A stretch of DNA of 9,036 nt from Rhodocyclales bacterium (GCA_021286885.1 JAJTBM010000098.1:1-9036), one strand, 5' to 3'. Positions 1 through 6,854 are shown, counted from the first letter of the stretch. Numbers and translations are program-made. Notes: generated by a model from the letters alone, not told the origin.

Positions 1-285
1 GAGCTGCGCCGCTTCATGTGGGACTACGTGGGCATCGTGCGCACCACCAAGCGGCTTCAGCGGGCCCGCAATCGGCTCAAGCTGCTCAAGCGTGAGATTG
101 ACGAGTTCTACAGCAACTTCCGGGTCAGCAACGACCTGATCGAGCTGCGCAACCTGGTGGAAACCGCCGACCTGATCGTGCGCTGCGCCCTGCACCGCAA
201 GGAAAGCCGGGGCTTGCACTACTCCCGGGACTACCCCGAGCCCCAGGCCCGCGCCCGGGATACCGTGCTGCGCCCCACGCGCTAA
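1..285 (+). CDS. nadB: L-aspartate oxidase NadB, C-terminal part (cut by window edge)
   Basis: The reading frame is open from the first base and ends at TAA 283-285, giving the last 94 residues. NadB oxidises L-aspartate to iminoaspartate with FAD in the cytoplasm, the first step of quinolinate and NAD synthesis. What is visible is the C-terminal helical domain of the succinate dehydrogenase/fumarate reductase flavoprotein family. It contains the blocks [27 protein letters not shown] and [15 protein letters not shown], which match my memory of E. coli NadB almost residue for residue. The FAD-binding part lies outside the window. The internal ATG at 16 is not the start, because the conserved sequence continues upstream of it. 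The gene converges on ygfX with only 16 nt between the two stop codons, and no hairpin terminator is visible there. Confidence 0.93.
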   Translation, partial: ELRRFMWDYVGIVRTTKRLQRARNRLKLLKREIDEFYSNFRVSNDLIELRNLVETADLIVRCALHRKESRGLHYSRDYPEPQARARDTVLRPTR

Positions 286-301
286 ACCCGAAATTGCCTG
301 T

Positions 302-769
302 TCAGCCTACCGCGTCTGGCACGGCCGGGCGCGCCAGGGCGGCCACCACCTCCAGCCGCAAGTACACCTGCAGGCAACGCCAGGCCTCGGCACCACATTG
401 ATCCCGGCATAGCATCAGAGCCCCACACCGTTTTTTGCCAGCCTCTGCATCCTCCTGCCAGTGCAGCCACAGCACCCGATGATGCACGGTGCTGCTCGGC
501 AGCAAATGCCCCGCAGCCTCCGGCATCCCCGCCAGACATAAGCTAATGCGCCCTTCGGGCAGGAGCTGGAGTACGCCCCTGGCCTGTCGCTGATTGCGCA
601 CTTCACGCCAGAGGCTCAGCCCCAGCAGCACGCCCACGCCTCCCAAGGCCGGCCCCCAGCCAAAACCGAGCAGCCACGAAAAAGCCGCCGCTAGATGCAG
701 GATCACCACCAGGATGATCCGCAGCCGCGACGGCTCGAAGGCAATGGGGATGGAGGGCGGCGCCTGCAT
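302..769 (-). CDS. YgfX (CptA)-family small inner-membrane protein
   Basis: A 155-residue protein. Residues about 18-35 and 37-54 form two hydrophobic segments separated by a short Gly-rich turn, followed by a basic stretch (WREVRNQRQAR, 54-64) and a soluble C-terminal part. The layout and the C-terminal pattern (L-C-R-D, then AEAWRCLQVYLR, 128-138) resemble E. coli YgfX/CptA, where the corresponding region reads AEWRDLRRILL. E. coli YgfX has been described as the toxin part of a type IV toxin-antitoxin pair with SdhE and as affecting the cytoskeleton; whether that applies here is unknown, and no sdhE is in the window. The ATG (769-767) lies 18 nt downstream of the fabF stop, with only a weak purine-poor leader (GGCGGCGCGGCTCCGC), so it is probably the last gene of the fab operon. 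Its Cys-rich C-terminal half is less conserved than the fab genes. Family assignment is moderate. Confidence 0.72.
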   Translation of the reverse strand: MQAPPSIPIAFEPSRLRIILVVILHLAAAFSWLLGFGWGPALGGVGVLLGLSLWREVRNQRQARGVLQLLPEGRISLCLAGMPEAAGHLLPSSTVHHRVLWLHWQEDAEAGKKRCGALMLCRDQCGAEAWRCLQVYLRLEVVAALARPAVPDAVG

Positions 770-787
770 GCGGAGCCGCGCCGCCGG

Positions 788-2023
788 TCAGACCTTGCGG
801 AAGACCAGGGTACCGTTGGTACCGCCAAAGCCGAAGTTGTTTTTGACCGCCACGTCGATCTTCATCGGACGGGCTTCATTCGCGCAGTAGTCGAGATCGC
901 ACTCGGGATCCTGCTCGAAGATGTTGATGGTCGGGGGAGAAATCTGGTTATGCACGGCCAGCACGGTCAGCACGGACTCCAGACCGCCAGCACCACCCAG
1001 CAGGTGGCCCGTCATGGACTTGGTGGAGTTCACCACCAGCTTCTTGGCCGCATCGGCACCGAAAGCGAGCTTGATCGCTTCGGTTTCGTTCTTGTCACCC
1101 AGGGGGGTGGAGGTGCCGTGGGCGTTCAGGTACTGGACTTCATCCACGTTCACACCGGCGTTGCGCAGGGCATTCAGCATGCTGCGACGGGGGCCGTCGG
1201 TATCCGGAGCGGTCATGTGGAAGGCGTCGCCGCTCATCCCGAAACCGGTCACTTCGGCGTAGATCCGGGCGCCACGGCGCACGGCATGTTCGTACTCTTC
1301 GAGCACCAGCACGCCGGAACCTTCACCCATCACGAAGCCGTCACGGTCCTTGTCCCAGGGACGGCTGGCGGTGGCGGGGTCATCGTTACGGGTGGAGAGG
1401 GCCTTGGCAGAGGCGAAACCGCCCACCGCCAGGGGGCTGACGGTGGCTTCGGCACCGCCGCACACCATCACATCGGCGTCGCCACACTGGATCATCCGGA
1501 AGCTGGTGCCAATGGCATGCAGGCCGGTGGTGCAGGCGGTGACGACTGCCAGGTTGGGCCCCTTCAGACCCAACATGATGGAGAGGTTGCCGGAGATCAT
1601 GTTGATGATCGTCCCAGGCACAAAGAAGGGAGAAATCTTGCGAGGGCCACCCTTGACGTAATCGTCGTGGGTGTCCTCGATCATGGGCAGCCCGCCCATG
1701 CCGGAGCCGATGTTCACGCCGATCCGATCGGCGTTGGCTTCGGTGACCTCCAGGCCAGAATCGCGGAAAGCCTGAACGCCAGCGGCCAGACCGTAGTGGA
1801 TAAAGCTATCCATGCGGCGTGCGTCCTTGGGGGACACGTAGGCGCTGACATCAAACCCCTTCACCTCCCCGGCAATGCGGCAGGCAAAAGCGGAAGCGTC
1901 AAAATGGGTGATCGGTCCGATACCGGAACGACCAGCCACGATGGAATCCCAGGTTTCGGCAACGGTATTGCCGACAGGCGACACGGCACCCAGGCCGGTT
2001 ACAACGACTCTGCGGAAGGTCAA
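788..2023 (-). CDS. fabF: 3-oxoacyl-[acyl-carrier-protein] synthase II (KAS II)
   Basis: FabF condenses malonyl-ACP with a growing acyl-ACP, releasing CO2, and drives the elongation cycle, including the temperature-sensitive C16:1 to C18:1 step in E. coli. The protein has 411 residues (E. coli 413) and a full thiolase fold. The nucleophile is C164 in TACTTG, the two catalytic histidines are H302 (AHGTST) and H340 (KSMTGH), K335 is present, and the gatekeeper loop NNFGFGGTNG is at 395-404. The block GGPRKISPFFVPGT (125-138) is typical of the family. The start is TTG (2023-2021); GGAG at 2033-2030 is 6 nt upstream and the N-terminus (TFRRVVVTGLG) aligns with the E. coli start, so no ATG alternative fits. 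It lies 18 nt downstream of acpP and 18 nt upstream of ygfX in one transcription unit. Confidence 0.97.
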   Translation of the reverse strand: MTFRRVVVTGLGAVSPVGNTVAETWDSIVAGRSGIGPITHFDASAFACRIAGEVKGFDVSAYVSPKDARRMDSFIHYGLAAGVQAFRDSGLEVTEANADRIGVNIGSGMGGLPMIEDTHDDYVKGGPRKISPFFVPGTIINMISGNLSIMLGLKGPNLAVVTACTTGLHAIGTSFRMIQCGDADVMVCGGAEATVSPLAVGGFASAKALSTRNDDPATASRPWDKDRDGFVMGEGSGVLVLEEYEHAVRRGARIYAEVTGFGMSGDAFHMTAPDTDGPRRSMLNALRNAGVNVDEVQYLNAHGTSTPLGDKNETEAIKLAFGADAAKKLVVNSTKSMTGHLLGGAGGLESVLTVLAVHNQISPPTINIFEQDPECDLDYCANEARPMKIDVAVKNNFGFGGTNGTLVFRKV

Positions 2024-2040
2024 GGCAGGCTCCGGAAAAA
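2024..2040 (-). promoter_or_regulatory. Shine-Dalgarno deciding the TTG start of fabF
   Basis: The minus strand reads CCGGAGCCTGCC directly before TTG. GGAG (2033-2030) has a 6-nt spacer, which is close to ideal. It supports the unusual TTG as the true start and explains how a weak start codon could still give adequate FabF. Confidence 0.7.
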
Positions 2041-2041
2041 C

Positions 2042-2278
2042 TTAGCCCTGGTGGGCGAGAACGTAGTCGATCGCCTGTTGCACAGAGGTGATCTTCTCGG
2101 CTTCTTCGTCGGGGATTTCACAGCCGAATTCCTCTTCGAGGGCCATCACCAGCTCGACGGTGTCGAGGGAGTCGGCGCCCAGGTCGTCCACGAAGGAGGA
2201 GGCGGTCTTCACGTCTTCCAGCTTGACGCCCAGTTGTTCGGCAACGATCTTCTTGACGCGCTCTTCGATATTGCTCAT
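2042..2278 (-). CDS. acpP: Acyl carrier protein
   Basis: A 78-residue acidic protein that carries acyl chains as thioesters on a 4'-phosphopantetheine arm. The attachment serine is S37 in the [10 protein letters not shown] block (34-43), the universal DSL motif. The helix II/III sequence ([16 protein letters not shown]) is the recognition face for FabD, FabH, FabG and FabF. Length and sequence are those of a primary fatty-acid ACP (E. coli 78 aa). It starts at ATG 2278-2276 with AGGAG (2289-2285) 6 nt upstream, the best ribosome-binding site in the fab part of the window, as expected for one of the most abundant proteins in the cell. An 89-nt gap separates it from fabG and holds a hairpin and a candidate promoter; fabF follows after 18 nt. 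Confidence 0.98.
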   Translation of the reverse strand: MSNIEERVKKIVAEQLGVKLEDVKTASSFVDDLGADSLDTVELVMALEEEFGCEIPDEEAEKITSVQQAIDYVLAHQG

Positions 2279-2327
2279 CTAAAACTCCTATTTCCCAAAT
2301 TAGGCGGGTGAGTTCAAAAACCCCCGC

Positions 2328-2356
2328 ATTCTACCAAAAAGACGTATCCCCGCCAG
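2328..2356 (-). promoter_or_regulatory. Candidate sigma70 promoter for acpP-fabF
   Basis: In the fabG-acpP gap the minus strand has a good -10 hexamer TAGAAT (2333-2328). At a 17-nt spacing the -35 would be CTGGCG (2356-2351), which matches TTGACA at only three of six positions. The expected start site is near 2321, giving a leader of about 43 nt before the acpP ATG with the strong AGGAG inside it. An extra promoter here would fit the need for much more ACP than enzyme. The call rests mainly on the -10 box and the gap length. Confidence 0.42.
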
Positions 2357-2366
2357 CGCGGCGAGG
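2348..2366 (-). terminator. GC-rich hairpin just after fabG (weak terminator or attenuator)
   Basis: Two bases beyond the fabG stop the minus strand reads CCTCGCC, loop GCGCT, GGCGGGG: a 7-bp stem with one G-T wobble. A run of five T (2340-2336) follows, but only after a 7-nt ATACGTC spacer, so this is a poor classical terminator. It overlaps the candidate -35 of the acpP promoter. It may act as a partial terminator or as an mRNA 3' stabiliser. Confidence 0.4.
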
Positions 2367-2367
2367 A

Positions 2368-3117
2368 TTACGCCATGTACATGCCGCCATTCACGTGCAG
2401 GGTGGCCCCGGTCACGTAGGCAGCAGCGGGGGAGGCCAGGAAGCCCACCACAGCTGCGATTTCCTCGGGCTTGCCCAGGCGGCCCAGGGCGATCTGTCCG
2501 GTGAGGGCAGACTTCTGGGCTTCGGGAAGATCCTTGGTCATGTCGGTATCAATGAAACCGGGCGCCACACAGTTCACGGTGATGTTGCGGCTGCCCAGCT
2601 CCTGGGCCAGGGCCCGGCTCATGCCGGCGACACCGGCCTTGGCTGCTGCGTAGTTGGCCTGACCCGGATTGCCGGAACTGCCCACCACGGAAGTGATGTT
2701 GATGATGCGGCCGTTGCGGGCCTTCATCATGCCACGCATCACCAGCTTGGACATCCGGAACACCGCCTTGAGGTTGGTGTCGATCACGTCGTCCCAGTCG
2801 GAATCCTTCATGCGCATCGCCAGGGTGTCCCGGGTGATGCCGGCATTGTTCACCAGCACGGTGATCACGCCAAAGGTCTTTTCGATCTCGCCCAGCACTG
2901 CTTCACAGGAAGCAGCATCGGTCACATTGAGCACCAGGCCCCGGCCAGCCACACCGGCGGCTTCGAGGCCGGCCTGGATGTCGGCAGCGCCGGCTTCGGA
3001 GGTGGCGGTTCCCACCACGGTGGCGCCCATGCGGCCCAGTTCCAGGGCAATGGCGCGGCCAATGCCACGGGAGGCACCGGTGACCAGGGCAACCTGGCCT
3101 TGCAGTACTTGGGTCAT
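2368..3117 (-). CDS. fabG: 3-oxoacyl-[acyl-carrier-protein] reductase
   Basis: FabG reduces 3-ketoacyl-ACP to (R)-3-hydroxyacyl-ACP with NADPH, the first reduction of each fatty-acid cycle. It is a classical short-chain dehydrogenase of 249 residues (E. coli 244). The cofactor motif TGASRGIG is at 13-20, NNAG at 90-93, and the catalytic tetrad is N115, S143, Y156 and K160 (YAAAK). The PGFIDTDMT loop is at 186-194 and the C-terminal YVTGATLHVNGGM block completes the fold. Its ATG (3117-3115) overlaps the fabD stop as ATGA, with GAGG inside the fabD end 5 nt upstream, indicating translational coupling. SDR proteins are numerous, but the fab context and the motif set make FabG the firm choice. 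Confidence 0.97.
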   Translation of the reverse strand: MTQVLQGQVALVTGASRGIGRAIALELGRMGATVVGTATSEAGAADIQAGLEAAGVAGRGLVLNVTDAASCEAVLGEIEKTFGVITVLVNNAGITRDTLAMRMKDSDWDDVIDTNLKAVFRMSKLVMRGMMKARNGRIINITSVVGSSGNPGQANYAAAKAGVAGMSRALAQELGSRNITVNCVAPGFIDTDMTKDLPEAQKSALTGQIALGRLGKPEEIAAVVGFLASPAAAYVTGATLHVNGGMYMA

Positions 3118-4049
3118 GCAGCCCTCGTCAGTTCAAGAGTGGATTCAACACCTGCGGCATCGGCCAGGGCTCCGCCCAGCAGACTGCCTTCGATACGCTT
3201 GGTCATGCCGGCCAGCACCTTGCCGGGGCCGCATTCGAACACATGGGTGCAGCCCTGCTGCGCCATGGCGCGCACGGATTCGATCCAGCGCACGGGGGAG
3301 TAGGCCTGGCGTACCAGCGCGTCCTTGATCCGGGCCGGGTCGGTTTCGATCGCCACGTCGACGTTGTTCAGCACGGCGATGGTCGGCACCTTGATTTCCA
3401 GGGTGGCCAGACGCTCGGCCAGACGCTCGGCGGCCGGCTTCATCAGGGCGCAGTGGAAGGGTGCGCTCACCGGCAGCAGCACGCCCCGCTTGGCGCCCCG
3501 GGCCTTGGCAGCGGCAATCGCACGCTCCACGGCAGCAGCCGCACCGGCAATCACGATCTGGCCGGGGGAGTTCAGGTTGGCGGCGGACACCACCTGACCC
3601 TGGGCCGCCTCTTCACAGGCGGCGGCAGCTTCGGCTTCGTCCAGCCCCAGCAGGGCCGCCATGGCGCCCTCGCCAGCCGGCACGGCTTCTTGCATGGCCT
3701 GGGCGCGCAGACGCACCAGCTTCACGGCTTCCTGGAAATCCAGGGCTTCGGCGGCCACCAGGGCGGAGTATTCGCCCAGGCTGTGACCAGCCACCAGGGC
3801 GGGCTTGGCGCCCCCCTTGGCCAGCCATTCCCGATACACCGCCACGCCTGCGGTCAGCATCAGGGGTTGGGTATTCACGGTGAGGGCCAGCTGCTCAGCG
3901 GGGCCTTCGGCCACCATCTGCCACAGGTCTTGGCCCAGGGCCTCGGAGGCCTCGGCAAAACAGGCGCGGATCACTGCGGATTCGCCATAGGCAGCCATCA
4001 TGCCGACCGACTGGGAACCCTGACCCGGGAACACAAACGCAAACTTCAT
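3114..4049 (-). CDS. fabD: Malonyl-CoA:ACP transacylase
   Basis: FabD moves malonate from malonyl-CoA to ACP, giving the extender unit used by FabH and FabF. The protein has 311 residues (E. coli 309). The oxyanion/substrate motif FPGQGSQ is at 7-13, the nucleophile elbow GHSLGEY at 88-94 has S90, R115 is the carboxylate-binding arginine, NLNSPGQ is at 158-164, and the catalytic histidine is H199 in SAPFHC. Start ATG 4049-4047 is preceded by AAAGG about 8 nt upstream. It follows fabH after a 54-nt gap that contains a perfect short inverted repeat, and it overlaps fabG by 4 nt (ATGA). The sequence is Ala-rich but shows no missing key residue. Confidence 0.97.
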   Translation of the reverse strand: MKFAFVFPGQGSQSVGMMAAYGESAVIRACFAEASEALGQDLWQMVAEGPAEQLALTVNTQPLMLTAGVAVYREWLAKGGAKPALVAGHSLGEYSALVAAEALDFQEAVKLVRLRAQAMQEAVPAGEGAMAALLGLDEAEAAAACEEAAQGQVVSAANLNSPGQIVIAGAAAAVERAIAAAKARGAKRGVLLPVSAPFHCALMKPAAERLAERLATLEIKVPTIAVLNNVDVAIETDPARIKDALVRQAYSPVRWIESVRAMAQQGCTHVFECGPGKVLAGMTKRIEGSLLGGALADAAGVESTLELTRAA

Positions 4050-4070
4050 TCTTTCTACCTTTCAATGCCG

Positions 4071-4089
4071 CTGATTGAACTGCAATCAG
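4071..4089 (-). repeat. Perfect 7-bp inverted repeat between fabH and fabD
   Basis: CTGATTG (4071-4077) and CAATCAG (4083-4089) are exact reverse complements separated by 5 nt. On the minus-strand mRNA this forms a small hairpin about 20 nt before the fabD start and after the fabH stop. No T-run follows, so it is not an intrinsic terminator. It partly overlaps a set of three TTCTGA copies (4086-4091, 4093-4098, 4104-4109 as TCAGAA on the plus strand), the last covering the fabH stop codon. Confidence 0.5.
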
Positions 4090-4103
4090 AACTCAGAACC
4101 GCT

Positions 4104-5069
4104 TCAGAACTGCACCAGGGCCGCGCCCCAGGTGAAGCCGCCGCCCACCCCTTCAAGCAGCAGACGCTGGCCCCGCTGGATGCGACCATCCCGCACAGCC
4201 AGATCCAGGGCCAGGGGAATGGAGGCTGCGGAGGTGTTGCCATGCTGGCCCACGGTGGAGATCACCTTGTCCATGGACAGCCCCAGGCGCTTGGCCGTGG
4301 CTTGCAGGATGCGCACATTGGCTTGGTGGGGAATCAGCCAGTCCACGTCTTCGAGGGCGAGGCCGGCGATTTCGGTGACTTCCCGGGCCACTTCGCCCAG
4401 CACCTTGACCGCAAACTTGAACACCGCCTGACCGTCCATGCGCAGGAAGGGATCGCCGGTCACCTGACCGCGATTCACCTGCCCGGGCACGCACAGGATC
4501 TTGTTGTGGCTGCCGTCCGCATGCAGGGCCGTGGCCAGAATGCCGGGGGCGTCGGAGGCTTCCAGCACCACGGCGCCGGCGCCATCACCAAACAGCACGC
4601 AGGTGCCCCGGTCGTTCCAGTCGAGGATACGGGAAAACACTTCCGCCCCCACCACCAGCGCCCGCGTGTGGCTACCGGAACGAATGAACTTTTCGGCGGT
4701 TGAGAGCGCGTAGGCAAAACCGGTGCACACGGCCTGCACATCAAAGGCCGGGGCGCCATTGGTGATCCCGAGCTTGGCCTGGAGCAGCGTGGCCGTGCTG
4801 GGGAACACGTAATCGGGGGTGGAGGTGGCGACGATGATCAGGTCGATATCGGCCGGGGTGCAGCCTGCGGCTTCAATCGCACGCACGCTGGCCTCATAGG
4901 CCAGCTGGCTGGAAGTCACATCTTCCGGCGCCAGGTGGCGGGTACGAATCCCGGTACGTTCAGCGATCCACTCGTCCGAGGTATCAATCCCCCGGGCGAC
5001 CAGATCGTTGTTGGAAACCGGCGCTCCGGGCAGGTAACTCCCCGTCCCGGCCACACGTGCATAGATCAT
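4104..5069 (-). CDS. fabH: 3-oxoacyl-[acyl-carrier-protein] synthase III (KAS III)
   Basis: FabH starts fatty-acid synthesis by condensing acetyl-CoA (or another short acyl-CoA) with malonyl-ACP. It has 321 residues (E. coli 317). The catalytic triad is C115 (AVCTGF), H248 (PHQAN, 247-251) and N278 (GNTSAAS). [14 protein letters not shown] (31-44) and the C-terminal [17 protein letters not shown] segment are hallmarks of the family. The ATG (5069-5067) overlaps a TGA (5068-5066) that ends the intact-family plsX frame, and AAAGG lies 8 nt upstream within the plsX 3' end, so the gene appears built for translational coupling to plsX. Because the plsX frame as written stops at 5191, that coupling would be lost here. 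Confidence 0.97.
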   Translation of the reverse strand: MIYARVAGTGSYLPGAPVSNNDLVARGIDTSDEWIAERTGIRTRHLAPEDVTSSQLAYEASVRAIEAAGCTPADIDLIIVATSTPDYVFPSTATLLQAKLGITNGAPAFDVQAVCTGFAYALSTAEKFIRSGSHTRALVVGAEVFSRILDWNDRGTCVLFGDGAGAVVLEASDAPGILATALHADGSHNKILCVPGQVNRGQVTGDPFLRMDGQAVFKFAVKVLGEVAREVTEIAGLALEDVDWLIPHQANVRILQATAKRLGLSMDKVISTVGQHGNTSAASIPLALDLAVRDGRIQRGQRLLLEGVGGGFTWGAALVQF

Positions 5070-6060
5070 GCGGCAGACCTTTCGCGTTCCATACGTTCGC
5101 TGATGCGCTCGATCAGGCGGTGGCGCGCTGCTTCAGCCGCCCGCCAGACCGCTTGTTCAAAGGCAAAGACATCGGCAGCACCGTGGCTCTTCACCACCAC
5201 ACCACGCAGGCCCAGCAGGGCCGCGCCACCTTGTGCTTGAAGCCCTTGAGGGCCGACATGGCAAACACGGCGGCCAGTTTGGTCATCCAGTTGCGGGAGA
5301 ACTGCTCCCGCAGGAAGGTGGCCAGCATCTGGGCCAGACCTTCGGACGTCTTGAGGGCCACATTGCCCACAAAGCCGTCGCAGACAACCACATCCACCGT
5401 GCCTTTGTAAATGTCATTGCCTTCCACGTTACCGTAGAAGTTGAGGCCGCTGTTGCGCAACAGCTCGCCCGCCCGCTTGACGGTCTCGTTGCCCTTGATG
5501 TCTTCCTCGCCGATGTTGAGCAGGCCCACGCTGGGGCGCTCATTGTGCTCGACAGCCGCCACCAGCATCGCCCCCATGATGCCAAACTGGAGCAGATGCT
5601 CAGGGGAGCAATCCACGTTGGCACCCAAGTCCAGCACATGGGTCTGGCCTTTAAGGGTCGGCAGGGTGCTGCAGATCGCGGGGCGATCAATGCCGGGCAG
5701 GGTTTTCAGGACAAAGCGGGAAATGGCCATCAGGGCGCCGGTGTTGCCGGCAGAGACTGCGGCCTGGGCTTCTCCGGATTTCACCAGATCCACCGCGACA
5801 CGCATGGACGAGTCTTTTTTGTTGCGCATGGCCAGCGCAGGGGCCTCATCCATCCCCACCACTTCGGAAGCGGGATGAATGCTCAGCCGGTCACCCAGTT
5901 CGGTGACGGACTTGCCCAGATAGGGGTCTATGGCTTCGCGCCGCCCCACAAGGATGATCCGGGCATCCCGGTCTCCGCGCAGGAAGTCCAGGGCAGCCGG
6001 CACGGTCACCGAGGGGCCATGATCGCCCCCCATACAGTCTATTGCCAGGGTGACAGTCAT
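5066..6060 (-). pseudogene. plsX: Phosphate acyltransferase PlsX, frameshifted near its C-terminus
   Basis: PlsX converts acyl-ACP and phosphate to acyl-phosphate, the donor used by PlsY to acylate glycerol-3-phosphate. Residues 1-278 look normal: [11 protein letters not shown] (6-16), [10 protein letters not shown] (103-112), DLGANVDC (144-151), LNIGEED (181-187) and [12 protein letters not shown] (223-234). After V278 (codon 5229-5227) the frame reads unrelated sequence and stops at 5193-5191 (289 aa). The missing conserved end, [20 protein letters not shown] and on, lies in the -1 frame from about 5224 to TGA 5068-5066, which overlaps the fabH ATG. The usual D-P-x-x-Y-N residues are absent, so a net loss of about 19 nt fits better than a one-base slip. 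Restored length would be about 337 aa, normal for the family. The ATG lacks a clear Shine-Dalgarno, but an in-frame stop just upstream fixes it. A sequence or assembly error cannot be excluded. Confidence 0.85.
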
Positions 6061-6087
6061 ACGGCGTCAACAGAAGGGTTCATTTGC

Positions 6088-6122
6088 AAAAACGGCGCGT
6101 GCGCCTACGAGGCGCCGCGCCG
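6088..6122 (-). terminator. Strong intrinsic terminator/attenuator after rpmF
   Basis: On the minus strand, arms CGGCGCG (6122-6116) and CGCGCCG (6099-6093) enclose an inner GCGCCT / AGGCGC stem with loop CGT and one bulged A. Together they give 13 paired bases, followed at once by TTTTT (6092-6088). This is the classic form of a rho-independent terminator. It starts 17 nt past the rpmF stop and ends 27 nt before the plsX ATG. No good promoter is seen between it and plsX, so plsX and the fab genes probably depend on read-through or on a promoter further upstream. Confidence 0.85.
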
Positions 6123-6139
6123 CTTGAAGGCTGGGGAAA

Positions 6140-6319
6140 TTACTCGCCCTTGGCCTTGGCAACCTTTTTGCCGCGGTACACGCCGGACGGGGAAACGTGG
6201 TGACGCAGGTGAACTTCACCGGTGGTCGGCTCGACGGCCAGGGGGGGAGCCACCAGGAAATCGTGGGAACGGTGCATGCCGCGCTTGGACGGGGACTTTT
6301 TGTTCTGTTGAACAGCCAT
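6140..6319 (-). CDS. rpmF: 50S ribosomal protein L32
   Basis: A 59-residue basic protein of the large ribosomal subunit, read from ATG 6319-6317 to TAA 6142-6140. The N-terminus [20 protein letters not shown] and the block [20 protein letters not shown] (25-44) are diagnostic of bacterial L32. It has no cysteine, so it is the zinc-free form. AAGGAG (6331-6326) stands 6 nt before the ATG, the strongest ribosome-binding site in the right half of the window, as expected for a ribosomal protein. It follows yceD after 21 nt and is closed by a strong terminator before plsX. The pairing with yceD is near-universal in proteobacteria. Confidence 0.98.
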   Translation of the reverse strand: MAVQQNKKSPSKRGMHRSHDFLVAPPLAVEPTTGEVHLRHHVSPSGVYRGKKVAKAKGE

Positions 6320-6340
6320 GAAACACTCCTTGAGGAATAC

Positions 6341-6835
6341 CTAAACCTTGCCGCGCAGGTTACGCAGGACGGCGAAGGGCGAAATATCTTCATCAACGCC
6401 GGCACCTGCCGGCGTCTCGCAATTTTCGTGACGGGGCACGATGGGCAGGGCCAGGATCACTTCATCCTCGATGAGTTCGAGCAGGTTTGTCCTGGCTTCA
6501 AGCTCGATGGCATCCGCATCATCGTTTTCCAGCTCGTCTTCCGGAACCTGTTCGCCAGGGCCCAGCAGCAACAGCCGGTTCTGCACATCGCACGACCATG
6601 TCAAAGCCTCAAGACAGCGCTGGCACTGCAACACCAGATCACCCTGGATTTGCAGATCGACGTAGAGTTTACCCTCGTCGTCACGCTCACCCTGAAACTC
6701 AAAAGACAGATTCCCTACCGGTTGCATGAGCGTCGACGCCAGACGGGCGAGCGCAGCCACAGGCACGGTAGCCTGAAAGTTGCGCTCGTCTCTTGCGAGA
6801 GCGCGCAGATCGATAGTGAAGCCTTCTTGCGACAT
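6341..6835 (-). CDS. yceD: YceD (DUF177) large-ribosomal-RNA accumulation protein
   Basis: A 164-residue acidic cytoplasmic protein of the YceD/DUF177 family. The family is linked to 23S rRNA accumulation and is nearly always encoded just before rpmF; the exact mechanism is unsettled. Visible family marks are the CQRCLE motif (C71, C74), the run LIEDEVILALPIVPRHE (121-137) with a third cysteine at C139, and the C-terminal SPFAVLRNL (152-160). The ATG (6835-6833) has no Shine-Dalgarno: the bases before it are GCGCCGCTT. A strong -10 box ends 9 nt upstream, so the transcript probably begins about 3 nt before the ATG. The alignment with E. coli YceD begins near this ATG, and the next ATG (codon 37) would remove conserved sequence. 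Confidence 0.93.
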   Translation of the reverse strand: MSQEGFTIDLRALARDERNFQATVPVAALARLASTLMQPVGNLSFEFQGERDDEGKLYVDLQIQGDLVLQCQRCLEALTWSCDVQNRLLLLGPGEQVPEDELENDDADAIELEARTNLLELIEDEVILALPIVPRHENCETPAGAGVDEDISPFAVLRNLRGKV

Positions 6836-6854
6836 AAGCGGCGCATGATATTAT
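6827..6854 (+). promoter_or_regulatory. Candidate divergent promoter for yceF
   Basis: On the plus strand TTGCGA (6827-6832, four of six) and TATTAT (6849-6854, five of six) are 16 nt apart. The start would fall near 6861, giving a leader of about 100 nt before the ATG at 6960. The -10 overlaps the -10 of the opposing yceD promoter by 2 nt, so the two could compete for polymerase. Confidence 0.4.

Noticed and set aside
286..301. A terminator between nadB and ygfX
   Set aside because: Only 16 nt separate the stop codons and no inverted repeat is present.
695..2311. A 538-codon open frame on the plus strand opposite fabF and acpP
   Set aside because: It is the antisense shadow of two clear genes in GC-rich codon usage; the His/Gly-rich translation resembles no family and has no supporting ribosome-binding site.
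3243..4703. A 486-codon plus-strand open frame opposite fabD and fabH
   Set aside because: Antisense to two intact enzymes with full catalytic motifs; composition (Gly, His, Gln rich) is typical of reverse-complement shadows.
5191..5240. Programmed ribosomal frameshift in plsX
   Set aside because: No slippery heptamer or following pseudoknot is apparent, and conserved residues are missing at the joint, which points to a deletion rather than recoding.
5233..6321. A 362-codon plus-strand open frame opposite plsX and rpmF
   Set aside because: Antisense shadow; plsX and rpmF motifs are read on the minus strand.
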